From Methylocystis rosea SV97 (GTDB lineage Bacteria > Pseudomonadota > Alphaproteobacteria > Rhizobiales > Beijerinckiaceae): a stretch of 64,000 bases of DNA. The DNA is taken from assembly GCF_000372845.1 (NCBI RefSeq), contig NZ_KB889963.1, positions 2,436,303 to 2,500,302 of the forward strand, read 5' to 3'. The notes beneath the pieces were generated by a model. That model was not told the DNA's origin and ran no database searches. It worked only from the letters and a program-made list of their open reading frames with translations. A program made the position numbers and the translations under genes. Positions 43,983 to 52,555 of the stretch are shown piece by piece (positions within the stretch are counted from its first letter, which is position 1; each line of letters opens with the position of its first letter).

Positions 43983-44211
43983 AAACATTAACTTAGAAGA
44001 GCTAGTTAAAGCGTTACATTATGTTGGCGGCGAGAGTCGGCGCGGAGTTAAAGCCGAACGCTTGCCATGAACTGGCGGCGGAAAGCGCGCGACTTGCGCC
44101 TTGCGCTTCGCCATTTGAAAGGTTCTAATGAACACGGCGGCGAAAAAAGAAGAACGATCCCCTGGGGGCGGCGTCATTCCGCTCGGCTCACAAAAAAGAA
44201 CAGGACAGCCG

Positions 44212-44475
44212 ATGTCGTCAGAGCGTTCGCAGAATCTGCAAGATACATTTTTGAATTTCGTCAGGAAGAATAAAGTCCCGCTCACGATCTTCCTCGTCAA
44301 TGGCGTCAAGCTCCAGGGAATCGTCACCTGGTTCGATAATTTTTGCCTGTTGCTGCGACGAGACGGGCATTCTCAGCTCGTCTACAAGCACGCCATCTCG
44401 ACGATCATGCCCGGACACCCCATACAAATGTTTGAGCCGGGCGACGACGAGGGCCAGGCCGACAAGCAGCGGTAG
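44212..44475 (+). CDS. hfq: RNA chaperone Hfq
   Basis: An 87-residue Sm-like protein that forms hexamers and pairs small RNAs with mRNAs. The Sm1 region [39 protein letters not shown] and Sm2 [10 protein letters not shown] are near consensus; the C-terminus is short and acidic ([14 protein letters not shown]), as in alphaproteobacteria. ATG at 44212 with AGGA about 6 bases ahead gives the normal length. The frame is open to an ATG at 44128 behind GAAAGG, which would add 28 residues. It is followed 4 bases later by hflX. Confidence 0.96.
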   Translation: MSSERSQNLQDTFLNFVRKNKVPLTIFLVNGVKLQGIVTWFDNFCLLLRRDGHSQLVYKHAISTIMPGHPIQMFEPGDDEGQADKQR

Positions 44476-44479
44476 GCGA

Positions 44480-45844
44480 TTGAAGGCTGACAGCGGAGCA
44501 GATAACGGGACGGCGCCGAACGGCGCCGGCGCCCGCGCATTGGTCATTGGGCCCTATGGGACTCAAGGCGGCGCGGCGCGTGCGCGCGACACGGCGGCGC
44601 GTCTCATGGAGGCGGTGGGGCTTGCCGAGGCGATCGACCTCGATGTCGTCGGTCAAGTCCCCATATCGTTGAACGAAGTTCGGCCCGCGACATACCTAGG
44701 GAAGGGCAAGGTCGAAGAGATCGGCGAACTCGTCAAGGCGAAGGACGCCGTGCTCGTCAGCATGGACTGCCAGCTCTCGCCCGTGCAGCAGCGCAATCTT
44801 GAAAGGGCGTGGGACGCCAAGGTCATCGACAGGACCGGGCTCATTCTCGAAATCTTCGGCGAGCGCGCCCGAACCAAGGAAGGCTCGCTGCAGGTGGAGC
44901 TCGCGCATCTCGCCTATCAGAAGTCGCGGCTCGTCCGCTCCTGGACCCACCTTGAACGCCAGCGCGGCGGTTTCGGCTTTCTTGGCGGACCCGGCGAGAC
45001 GCAGATCGAGACGGACCGGCGCCTGATCGAGGAGCGAATGCGGCGCATCGAGCACGATCTTGACAAGGTGAAGCGCACGCGCGCGCTGCATCGCAAGACG
45101 CGGCGAGACGTTCCCTATCCGGTCGTCGCGCTCGTCGGTTACACGAATGCCGGAAAGTCCACGCTTTTCAATCGCCTGACCAAGGCCGAGGTGCTGGCGC
45201 AGGACATGCTGTTCGCGACCCTCGATCCCACGCTTCGCCAGATCAAACTGCCGCATGGCGCGCGCATTCTGCTCTCCGACACGGTGGGATTCATCTCCGA
45301 CCTGCCCACCATGCTCGTCTCCGCCTTCCGGGCGACGCTCGAAGAAGTGACGCTGGCCGACGTGGTTCTCCATATTCGGGACGTCTCGCACGAAGATTGG
45401 GAAGCGCAGGCGAAGGACGTGGAGTCGATCCTGAGCGAACTCGGTCTGAAAGGCGAAGCCGAGGGGCGGATTTTGGAAGTTTGGAACAAGATCGACGCGC
45501 TCGATCCCGATCGGCTTTCGGCGCTGCAGCTCGCCGTGAGCGGGATCGAGCCTCAACGGCGGCCGACGCTCGTATCAGCCTTGACCGGGCAGGGGCTCGA
45601 TGAGTTGCTGGCAAGAATAGAGTCCACCCTGGCGGCGGGACGGGTTCGATTTGAAATGAACCTCGACGTCGCCGACGGCGAAGGGCTCGCCTGGCTTCAC
45701 GCCCATACCGAAGTGCTCGAACGTGAAGCGTTGCCGGAGGGCGGCGTCCATCTCGTCGTTCGTATCGATCCTGAACGTTCGGAGGGCCTCGCGAGGCGGT
45801 TCCCGCAGGCCGAAATGATCCGTGAAGCCGGCGCGGGGCGCTAA
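44480..45844 (+). CDS. hflX: Ribosome-associated GTPase HflX
   Basis: A 454-residue GTPase that splits stalled or heat-damaged ribosomes. The start is a TTG at 44480, just after the hfq stop. The N-terminal HflX domain has TYLGKGKVEEIGELV and VQQRNLERAWDAKVIDRT, then a helical linker GPGETQIETDRRLI. The G domain has G1 GYTNAGKST, G3 DTVGFISDLP and G4 NKID in VWNKIDAL. The C-terminal domain is complete. The hfq-hflX order is conserved in alphaproteobacteria downstream of ntrYX. Confidence 0.95.
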   Translation: MKADSGADNGTAPNGAGARALVIGPYGTQGGAARARDTAARLMEAVGLAEAIDLDVVGQVPISLNEVRPATYLGKGKVEEIGELVKAKDAVLVSMDCQLSPVQQRNLERAWDAKVIDRTGLILEIFGERARTKEGSLQVELAHLAYQKSRLVRSWTHLERQRGGFGFLGGPGETQIETDRRLIEERMRRIEHDLDKVKRTRALHRKTRRDVPYPVVALVGYTNAGKSTLFNRLTKAEVLAQDMLFATLDPTLRQIKLPHGARILLSDTVGFISDLPTMLVSAFRATLEEVTLADVVLHIRDVSHEDWEAQAKDVESILSELGLKGEAEGRILEVWNKIDALDPDRLSALQLAVSGIEPQRRPTLVSALTGQGLDELLARIESTLAAGRVRFEMNLDVADGEGLAWLHAHTEVLEREALPEGGVHLVVRIDPERSEGLARRFPQAEMIREAGAGR

Positions 45845-45881
45845 CAGACGGCGCGTAATCTTCAGACGTTTGAGAGAGCCG

Positions 45882-46703
45882 TCAGCGCGGCTTGCGCTCC
45901 GCGCCTTTCGCCTCGACCCACAGCGCCTCCATCTCATCGAGAGACGCTGCTTCAGGCGAATGGCCCATCTCCTTGAGACGCTGCTCGATGTGGTGGAACC
46001 GCCGCTCGAATTTCGTGTTGGCGCAGCGAAGCGCCTGCTCGGGATCAACCCTGGCGTGGCGCGCAAGATTGGTGACCACGAACAGCAGATCGCCGATCTC
46101 CTCCTCGAGCGCCGGCGAGGCGCTGGCGCCGGGAGCCGCGAGTTCCGCGGCGACTTCCTCGGTTTCCTCGCGAATCTTGCCAAGAACCTGCTGCGCGTCG
46201 TCCCAGTCGAAGCCGACCGCGGACGCCTTCTGTTGCAGCTTCAGGGCGCGCGTCAGCGCGGGCAGGGCGAGGGGCACGCCGTCAAGCAAACTGGCCGGCG
46301 GCGCGCCCTGCTTGCCCGCCTTCTCGCGCGCTTTGATTGCGCTCCATTGTGTGGTCACGCCGTCGGCGTCGAGAGCCTGGACGTCGCCGAAGACGTGCGG
46401 ATGCCGGCGAATGAGCTTGTCGCAGATGGCGTCGACGACGTCCTTGAAGGCGAAGGCGGCCTGCTCCTGCGCCATTCGGGCATGGAACACGACCTGCAAG
46501 AGGAGATCGCCCAACTCATCTTTGAGATCGGTGAGATCGTTGCGCTCGATGGCGTCAGCGACCTCATAGGCTTCCTCGATCGTGTAGGGCGCGATCGAGC
46601 GGAAATCCTGCTCGAGATCCCAGGGACAACCGCTGCCGGGCGTGCGCAGCGCCGCCATGATTTCGATCAGTCTGGCGACGTCGCCGTGCGGTCGACCGGA
46701 CAT
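45882..46703 (-). CDS. mazG: Nucleoside triphosphate pyrophosphohydrolase MazG
   Basis: A 273-residue all-alpha NTP pyrophosphatase with two MazG domains. The ATG at 46703 begins the family start; the frame extends 12 codons further without support. The N-terminal domain has CPWDLEQDFRSIAPYTIEE, then ELGDLLLQVVFHARMAQE with the E-x-x-D metal motif. The C-terminal domain has EEIGDLLFVVTNLARH. It hydrolyses abnormal NTPs and influences ppGpp levels in E. coli. It is convergent with hflX and closes the conserved ispDF-ntr-hfq block. Confidence 0.95.
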   Translation of the reverse strand: MSGRPHGDVARLIEIMAALRTPGSGCPWDLEQDFRSIAPYTIEEAYEVADAIERNDLTDLKDELGDLLLQVVFHARMAQEQAAFAFKDVVDAICDKLIRRHPHVFGDVQALDADGVTTQWSAIKAREKAGKQGAPPASLLDGVPLALPALTRALKLQQKASAVGFDWDDAQQVLGKIREETEEVAAELAAPGASASPALEEEIGDLLFVVTNLARHARVDPEQALRCANTKFERRFHHIEQRLKEMGHSPEAASLDEMEALWVEAKGAERKPR

Positions 46704-46774
46704 GAGGTTTCCCCAAAAGAAAAGCGCCGCGGCCCTCAAGGAGGATCGCGGCGCACGGATCTACGGAGCGAGGC

Positions 46775-47440
46775 TCAATCCAGGATGATCGACAGCGCTT
46801 CTCTGCCTTTCGCCGTATCGACGACCTGCATAGTGACCGGCTGCCCCTCGGCGAGCCGGTTCACGCCGGAAGGGCCCAGAATCGAAATATGGACGAACAC
46901 GTCCTTGCCGCCGTCGTCCGACTGCACGAAGCCAAAGCCTTTTGTCTCGTCGAACCATTTGACCTTGCCGGCGACCGGAACGGCGGTCGACGGATCGGGC
47001 GCCTGACGACGGGGCCGGGGGCTGTCAAAACCGCCGCCTGCGCGCGGCGGCGGCGGAGGCGCGCGCTCAGCGGCGCCAGCCAAATCGACCTCGAGAATGC
47101 GCGCCACTTGCTGGCCCTTCACCGAGCTCGTGACCTGCACCTGCAATTTCGCGCCGGGCGGCAGCGTGTCGTATCCCGCCGCCTGAACGGCGCCGATATG
47201 GAGGAACGCATCGCCGGTGCCATTGGCAAGCTCAACGAAGCCGAACCCCTTGTCAGTCTTAAACCACTTCACGATGGCGTCGACTGCTGGCTCGTTCGAC
47301 ATCGGAGGCGGCGAATCTGGAAATCCGCCGCCAAAGGGTGATCGCGGCGCCCGGCTCGTGCGCGGCGAATCATAGCTATACGGAGCGTCGTCATCAAATC
47401 CGCGCTTGCGGGGGCCCCGAAAATCTCTACCTTTGCTCAT
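46775..47440 (-). CDS. Double cold-shock-domain protein with proline-rich linker
   Basis: A 221-residue nucleic-acid-binding protein. The ATG at 47440 begins MSKGRDFRGPRKRGF, an arginine/glycine-rich head of about 45 residues with DSPRTSRAPRS. The first cold-shock domain has AIVKWFKTDKGFGFVELAN and DAFLHIGAV; a linker with a six-proline run follows; the second has KVKWFDETKGFGFVQSDD and DVFVHISIL. It is larger and more disordered than the paralogue at 14860-15441. An RNA chaperone role is inferred. The long upstream stretch may include a structured cold-responsive leader. Confidence 0.92.
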   Translation of the reverse strand: MSKGRDFRGPRKRGFDDDAPYSYDSPRTSRAPRSPFGGGFPDSPPPMSNEPAVDAIVKWFKTDKGFGFVELANGTGDAFLHIGAVQAAGYDTLPPGAKLQVQVTSSVKGQQVARILEVDLAGAAERAPPPPPRAGGGFDSPRPRRQAPDPSTAVPVAGKVKWFDETKGFGFVQSDDGGKDVFVHISILGPSGVNRLAEGQPVTMQVVDTAKGREALSIILD

Positions 47441-47895
47441 GTCTACCTGCTCGTCTCCGCCAAAAACGGCAAGACCGCTATGCCAACCTTGTGCGCCCAA
47501 CCGCTCCAGTTGGCGCGTCTCAAATAACGCGCCCGCCCGGAAACGACGATGATGTGCCTCTTGAATGCCATATAGTCCCGCGCAGCGAGCCTTTTACCAG
47601 AGTTTTGCCCCCGAAGGCCAGAGAAATCCGTGGGGTGATCCAAAAATCCAAACAGTCGCCATGGTTTGACAACAAGGTCAAATTCCTGCGTCGGCGGGAA
47701 TGTTCGCGATTGCAGGAGTTTAGATGAGCTGCGCGGGTGGGATTGCCGCGCCATGCGCTGAACACGCGCCGCCTTGTCAACATAATGCGTCATCCGAGGG
47801 CGCCGGCGGCGGCGTTCCGCCCGACATGACATCGACGCAAATTCTCAGGCGAGCGAAAGGCATGAGCCGACGGCGCCAGCGCATCCCTCATCCAC
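47441..47895. other. Intergenic stretch before the dif-like site
   Basis: About 455 bases with no gene I can support. An open minus-strand frame (47443-47832) lacks a ribosome site and has no recognisable domain. The part next to 47440 should carry the promoter and leader of the cold-shock gene. Confidence 0.45.
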
Positions 47896-47923
47896 GATTC
47901 GCATAATCGATATTATGGAACCA
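47896..47923. other. dif: Candidate dif site (XerC/XerD chromosome dimer resolution)
   Basis: The 28-bp site divides as XerC arm GATTCGCATAA (47896-47906), centre TCGATA (47907-47912) and XerD arm TTATGGAACCA (47913-47923). The XerC arm matches E. coli dif (GGTGCGCATAA) at 9 of 11 positions; the inner TTATG of the XerD arm is identical, and the spacer is 6 bp. The inner CATAA/TTATG are inverted. Gene orientation and KOPS-like octamers converge here. A plasmid-type Xer site is unlikely because housekeeping genes flank it. Confidence 0.75.
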
Positions 47924-47954
47924 AAATATATCATTTTTGGCGATGCCTGCGACG

Positions 47955-48749
47955 TCAGACTTCGAGCGCCATTCCGTCAAAAGCCGGCGTGACATTTTCC
48001 GGCAGCGTCGCGGCGAGCGCGTCGTAATCCAAATCGACGTGCAGATCCGTCAGAACGGCGCGCTTTGGCTTGAAATGCGCGATGAAGTCCAGCGCCTGAC
48101 TGACGGACAGATGCGTGCCGTGCCGCTGATGGCGCAGCGCGTCGATAATCCAGAGATCGAGCCCTTCCAGATACTGAACGCTCTCTGGCGGAATTGCGTG
48201 AAGATCCGGCGTGTAGGCCACGTTGTCGAAGCGAAAACCGAGTGCGTCCATGTCGCCATGGTCCAGGCGAAAAGGCGTGGCGACGATCGCGCCGCCCGGT
48301 CCGTCGACCGTCTCGGCGCGCCCCAGATGCAGCCGATGTTCGGTCATCAGCGGCGGATAAAAGCTCCCCGGCGGCGTCTTGAAGATGTAGTCGAACTTCG
48401 TGGCGAAGGACCGCGAAGTCGGTTCGTCCATATAGGCCGGGATGCGCCGACCGCTCAGAATGACCAGGCCGCGCACATCGTCGACGCCGTGCGTGTGGTC
48501 GGCATGGGGATGGGTATAGAAAACCGCGTCGAGCCGCTTGACGTCGGCGTCGATGAGCTGCTCGCGCAGATCCGGTCCGGTGTCCACGAGCACTTGCGTC
48601 GCTGCGTCAGCAGGGCCGCGCGCGACGAGAATCGAGCAGCGCCGGCGCCGATTTTTAGGATTGTCCGGATCGCACTTTCCCCAGCCCTGCCCGACGCGCG
48701 GCACGCCGCCCGACGAGCCGCACCCAAGGATCCTGATTCTCAGGCTCAC
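47955..48749 (-). CDS. MBL-fold metallohydrolase (PhnP-like)
   Basis: A 264-residue enzyme of the metallo-beta-lactamase fold. A GTG at 48749 overlaps the tatD stop (GTGA) and opens the family start SLRIRILGCGSSGGVPRVG. The metal site is THPHADHTHGVDD, with further ligands near FRLDHGDMD and VLTDLHVDLDYD. The cysteine in WGKCDPDNPKNRRRRCS is the PhnP-type site. The fold in this family hydrolyses cyclic phosphodiesters. It is translated with tatD, the usual pair in Rhizobiales, both possibly in nucleic acid turnover. Confidence 0.9.
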   Translation of the reverse strand: MSLRIRILGCGSSGGVPRVGQGWGKCDPDNPKNRRRRCSILVARGPADAATQVLVDTGPDLREQLIDADVKRLDAVFYTHPHADHTHGVDDVRGLVILSGRRIPAYMDEPTSRSFATKFDYIFKTPPGSFYPPLMTEHRLHLGRAETVDGPGGAIVATPFRLDHGDMDALGFRFDNVAYTPDLHAIPPESVQYLEGLDLWIIDALRHQRHGTHLSVSQALDFIAHFKPKRAVLTDLHVDLDYDALAATLPENVTPAFDGMALEV

Positions 48750-49537
48750 GCGACGGCGTCCAGAGGCGGCATTTTGGAAAACAGCCGCAGCGCATTTTGC
48801 GTTGTGGCGATTGCAAGTTCGGCGGCGCTGATTCCCTTGAGGTCGGCGAGCACGCGCGCGGTGTCGACGACGAAGGCCGGCTCGTTGCGCTTGCCGCGAT
48901 GGGGCGTCGGCGCAAGGAACGGCGCGTCGGTTTCGACCAGCATGCGCTCCAGCGGCACGTCGCGGGCGATCTCGCGCAGATATTCGGCGTTCTTGAAGGT
49001 CACGACGCCGGAAAAGGAAATATAGAGGCCGAGCTGCAGCGCGGTTTGGGCGAGCGCGGGCCCGCTCGTGAAGCAATGGAGCAGGGCGGGGAAAGCCCCC
49101 TTCCCCATTTCGTCCTTCAAAATCGCGGCGCAGTCTTCATCGGCGTCACGGGTATGGATGACGAGCGGAAGGCCGGTTTCGCGGGCGGCCTGGACGTGAA
49201 TGCGGAAGATGCGCTGCGCTACGTCGCGCGGCGCGTGGTCATAGTGATAGTCGAGGCCCGCTTCGCCCAATCCGACGCATTTTGGATGTTGCGACAGAGT
49301 CACCAGCGCCTCGACGGTCGGCTCGGCCTCTTCGTGCGAATGGTGCGGATGCGTCCCGACGGTGCAAAAGACCTCCGAATAGGCTTCGGCAACCGCCTTT
49401 ACACGCTCGAAGCGCGATAGATGCGTCGAGATCGTGATCATTCTCGCGACGCCGCGCGCTTTCGCGCGGGCGATCGTCTCCGCGAGCTCTGGCGCGAAAT
49501 CGGGAAAGTCTAGGTGACAATGGGTGTCGATGAGCAT
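48746..49537 (-). CDS. tatD: TatD-family metal-dependent deoxyribonuclease
   Basis: A 263-residue TIM-barrel hydrolase. The metal ligands are at the start (MLIDTHCHLDF), in VGLGEAGLDYHYDHA, PLVIHTRDADED, LLHCFTSG and the terminal DAPFLAPTPHRGKRNEPAF. Family members act as 3'-5' exonucleases in DNA repair and in degradation of fragmented DNA. Length is normal. Its last codons overlap the MBL hydrolase gene. metG, which often precedes tatD in related genomes, is here about 4 kb away on the same strand with a block of other genes between. Confidence 0.95.
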   Translation of the reverse strand: MLIDTHCHLDFPDFAPELAETIARAKARGVARMITISTHLSRFERVKAVAEAYSEVFCTVGTHPHHSHEEAEPTVEALVTLSQHPKCVGLGEAGLDYHYDHAPRDVAQRIFRIHVQAARETGLPLVIHTRDADEDCAAILKDEMGKGAFPALLHCFTSGPALAQTALQLGLYISFSGVVTFKNAEYLREIARDVPLERMLVETDAPFLAPTPHRGKRNEPAFVVDTARVLADLKGISAAELAIATTQNALRLFSKMPPLDAVA

Positions 49538-49794
49538 CAGACTCGGTCAGGAAAGAGCAACACGGAATGGCCGCGGGCGCGGGCGCCGGGTGCTTGATGA
49601 CGCGTTTGGATCTATGCGGCAATATGGCTCGGACGGCGGAAAACACAAATATTTAGCCTAGGGCTCCTTCGCGGCTAAGATGCGCGGCGCTATATTTTCT
49701 TGGCTATGCAACGCGCCTTTCTCATCGCCGGCATTATGCGAGACCGTCACGGATCAAGCTCGGGCGGGACGTTGCAAGCGCGAGGAGCAAAAAC

Positions 49795-50061
49795 TTGACG
49801 CAGTCTTCCGCGCCGGACGGCGACGGCCGCCCGCTGGCGACGATCAAGGACGTGACGGACGTCCTCGGCGATATCGACGACGCGACGCTGTCGGCGATCA
49901 TGGATCTGCGGCCAACGATCGCTGATGTCGAGGAGGCGGCCATGTGGATGTCCGGCGATCCGGACATCTTTGGCGCCGGCGCGCCGCTCAAGGACGTGGC
50001 GGGAGAAATCGTCTCGCTGGTCGCCGGCGACGACGAAGAGAATCTTCCCCCAACGATATGA
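49795..50061 (+). CDS. Hypothetical small acidic protein
   Basis: An 88-residue acidic protein beginning at a TTG (49795). It is mainly helical, with TIKDVTDVLGDIDDATLSAIM and EEAAMWMSGDPDIFGAGAPL. No signal peptide, membrane helix or known family. The stop overlaps the capA ATG by 4 bases (ATGA), so its expression is coupled to capA. The coupling supports that it is real. Confidence 0.65.
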   Translation: MTQSSAPDGDGRPLATIKDVTDVLGDIDDATLSAIMDLRPTIADVEEAAMWMSGDPDIFGAGAPLKDVAGEIVSLVAGDDEENLPPTI

Positions 50062-51211
50062 GCGTCGCCGCGCCGCCGCGTGACGGCGCGCCGGCCGTCC
50101 GACTTTTCCTGTGTGGCGATGTGATGATCGGCCGAGGCGTCGATCAGATCCTTCCGTTGCCCTGCCCGCCGAACCTCTATGAGGAATATGTTTCCTCGGC
50201 GCATGAATATGTTCGCCTGGCCGAAGCGGCGTCCGGGCCGATTCCGCGGTCGGTTGATCCTTCCTATATCTGGGGCGACGCGCTCGCCGAGCTTGAAGCG
50301 CACGCGCCTGACGCGCGCATCGTCAATCTCGAAACGAGCGTGACGCGCAGCGAGACGGCCGAACACAAGGCGATCAATTATCGCGTCAGTCCGCAGAATG
50401 CGGAATGTCTGCGCGCCGCCGGAATCGATTGCTGCGCGCTTGCCAATAATCACGTTCTCGATTGGGGCCGCTCCGGCCTCCTCTCGGCGTGCTCGAGCGT
50501 CTGAATATCGCCGTCGCCGGCGCCGGACGCTCCGCCGGCCAAGCGCAGCGGCCGGCGATTATTGAGATCTCGAGCAAGGGACGGGTGGTCGTGCTGTCCT
50601 TCGCCCTGCCCGACAGCGGAACGCCCTTGGAGTGGGCGGCGACGCCGTCGTCGCCCGGCGTCAATCTTCTGCCTGACCTTTCTGCGGAAAGCGCCGCCTT
50701 CGCCTGCGACCTGGCGCGAAGCGCGGCGCGGAGCGAAGATATTTTGGTGATGTCGATCCACTGGGGCTCGAACTGGGGCTATGGCGTTTCGAACGCCCAG
50801 AGACAATTCGCGCATCGGCTGATCGAAGACGCCGGCGCTTCCGTCGTCCACGGACATTCGTCACATCATGCGAGGGGATTCGAAGTCTATCGCAACCGCT
50901 TGGCGCTTTATGGCTGCGGTGATTTCCTGAACGACTACGAGGGCATCAGTGGCCACGAACGCTATCGCGGCGATCTCTCACTGATGTATTTCGTCGATCT
51001 CGACGCGAACGGCGATCTCATCCAACTGAGATTGGTCCCGCTGCATATGCGGCGCTTTCGTCTCGAACGGGCGTCGAGCGCCGATGCCGAATGGCTCGCG
51101 CAAACGCTCGATCGCGAAAGCGCGCCATTCGGCGTTCGCGTCCGGCGCCAACCCGATGGCGCGCTGTCGGCGTCCTGGTCCGGCGGCGAAGTAGCGCCGC
51201 GACGCTCGTGA
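50058..51211 (+). pseudogene. CapA-family metallophosphatase-like protein, frameshifted as read
   Basis: Two overlapping frames together make one CapA (PGA synthesis) protein of about 384 residues. Frame 1 (50058-50504) has the metal-site start RLFLCGDVMIGRGVD, then ARIVNLETSVTRSE and CCALANNHVLDWGRSGL. Frame 2 (to 51211) continues with LGVLERLNIAVAGAGRS, VMSIHWGSNWGYGVS, VVHGHSSHHARGFE and YGCGDFLNDYEG. The break lies at about 50482-50492 and is consistent with one missing base. CapA proteins act in capsule polyglutamate export or peptide hydrolysis; here the substrate is unknown. A sequencing indel is possible, since the rest is intact. Confidence 0.8.
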
Positions 51212-51268
51212 CTGGGAGGCCGCTACTCCCCATCTGAAATTCGTCGAGAGACAGGCGGAGCTTGAACG

Positions 51269-51637
51269 ATGGCCATCATTCTCAATCACACCATCGTGCC
51301 GGCGCGCGATAATGAGGCGGCGGCGCGCTGGTTCGCACGGATTTTCGGTCTGCGCTACGACGGCGCCAAGGGCCATTTCGCGCCTGTGAAGGTCAACAGC
51401 GAACTCACCCTGCTGTTCGACAAGGATGAGGGCTTCGGCGCCAGCCACTATGCCTTCCACGTCGGCGACGAAGAATTTGACGAGATCTTCCGCCGCGTGA
51501 AGGACGAAGGAGTCGTCTTTGGAAGCGCGCCGGGTCGATTCACGGACGGCCAGCTGAACGACTGGAACGGCGGCCGAGGAGTCTATTTCAAGAGCCCGGA
51601 CGGCCATGTGCTCGAGCTGATGACCATGCCGCAGTAG
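51269..51637 (+). CDS. VOC-family protein (glyoxalase/dioxygenase-like)
   Basis: A 122-residue vicinal-oxygen-chelate fold protein with paired beta-alpha-beta-beta-beta units. The first metal-type position is in LNHTIVPARDNEAAARWFARIFG, the second half has HYAFHVGDEEFDEIFRRV, and the end GRGVYFKSPDGHVLELMTMP provides the conserved glutamate. The enzymatic reaction cannot be predicted. GGAG about 7 bases ahead supports the ATG at 51269. It is convergent with the methyltransferase gene 9 bases away. Confidence 0.88.
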   Translation: MAIILNHTIVPARDNEAAARWFARIFGLRYDGAKGHFAPVKVNSELTLLFDKDEGFGASHYAFHVGDEEFDEIFRRVKDEGVVFGSAPGRFTDGQLNDWNGGRGVYFKSPDGHVLELMTMPQ

Positions 51638-51646
51638 GACGCCGCC

Positions 51647-52459
51647 CTACGCCGCCCTGGCTTCATAGAAAATCGCCTGCATCGGCAGGCGCATGGGGTT
51701 ATCGCCGAGTTCTTGCGTGAACCTCTCCGCCAGCGCCTCGACAAGCGATTCGGGGCGCACGCCGCCGCGCTCGCGAATCTGTTCAAAGAGCGGACTGCCG
51801 AAAACGAGCCCCCTCGCGAAGGCCGCAGGGTCGGCTACCTCCTTGACGCGCGGCCGTACGGAAATGGTGATGTCCGTGAAGCCGGCGCCCAGCAGCGATT
51901 CCTTGATCGGATCAATCTCGGAGCATGAAAAGGGCGCCTTCAAAAACTGCGGCGGATCGTCGGGAAAGAAGAGCTCGACCACCTCGAGTCCGATGCGGGA
52001 GAAAGGATTGTAGCTCGGCGCATCCCAGACGCTAAAGAGGTAACGGCCGCCAGGCCGCAGCGTGCGTCGCGCCTCGCGATGCGCACGGTGCTTATCGGGA
52101 AAGAACATCAGTCCGAACTGGCAGACGATCGCGTCGAAGGCTTCGTCGTCAAACGGCAGGGCGGTCGCATCGGCCGGTCGGAATATCACTTGCTCGGTCG
52201 CGCCGAACTTCGTCATCGCCACTTCGAGCATAGGCGCGTTGAGATCCGACGCCGTCAACTTCGCCTGCGGGCTGAGAAAGTCGCGCAGCTTGCGCGTGAC
52301 GATTCCCGTGCCTGCCGCCGTTTCGAGCAAGTCGAGGGGAGCGCTCGCGGCCGTCCGATGGGCGATATCGGCGGCATAATCCTCAAAGATCACCGGGCCG
52401 AGGCCCCGGTCGTAAAAAATGGGAATGTCGCCGACGAAGCGCGCTGTGTCGCTGGTCAT
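51647..52459 (-). CDS. Class I SAM-dependent methyltransferase
   Basis: A 270-residue methyltransferase of the UbiE-like group. Motif I is LLETAAGTGIVTRKL, preceded by a DRGLGPVIFEDYAADIA stretch. The acidic ribose position is in LTASDLNAPMLEVA, FRPADATALPFDDEAFDAIV is motif II/post-I and ARRTLRPGGRYLFSVWD is motif III. No membrane helix. The family methylates small molecules; its neighbours give no substrate clue. The ATG at 52459 lies 86 bases from an Ala/Pro-rich protein gene transcribed the same way. Confidence 0.88.
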   Translation of the reverse strand: MTSDTARFVGDIPIFYDRGLGPVIFEDYAADIAHRTAASAPLDLLETAAGTGIVTRKLRDFLSPQAKLTASDLNAPMLEVAMTKFGATEQVIFRPADATALPFDDEAFDAIVCQFGLMFFPDKHRAHREARRTLRPGGRYLFSVWDAPSYNPFSRIGLEVVELFFPDDPPQFLKAPFSCSEIDPIKESLLGAGFTDITISVRPRVKEVADPAAFARGLVFGSPLFEQIRERGGVRPESLVEALAERFTQELGDNPMRLPMQAIFYEARAA

Positions 52460-52555
52460 GGCGACATTCCCTCGATGAACAGAGCCAGAAGCGCCTGCTG
52501 CGACCCCGCCCCTGCTCGTGAGCGAAACAGGGGCTGGGCGGCGGCGACTGGCGCT

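Noticed and set aside
47443..47832. A 129-residue minus-strand frame upstream of the cold-shock gene
   Set aside because: No ribosome site, high arginine at the start, no recognisable domain. Kept only as part of the gene-free stretch.
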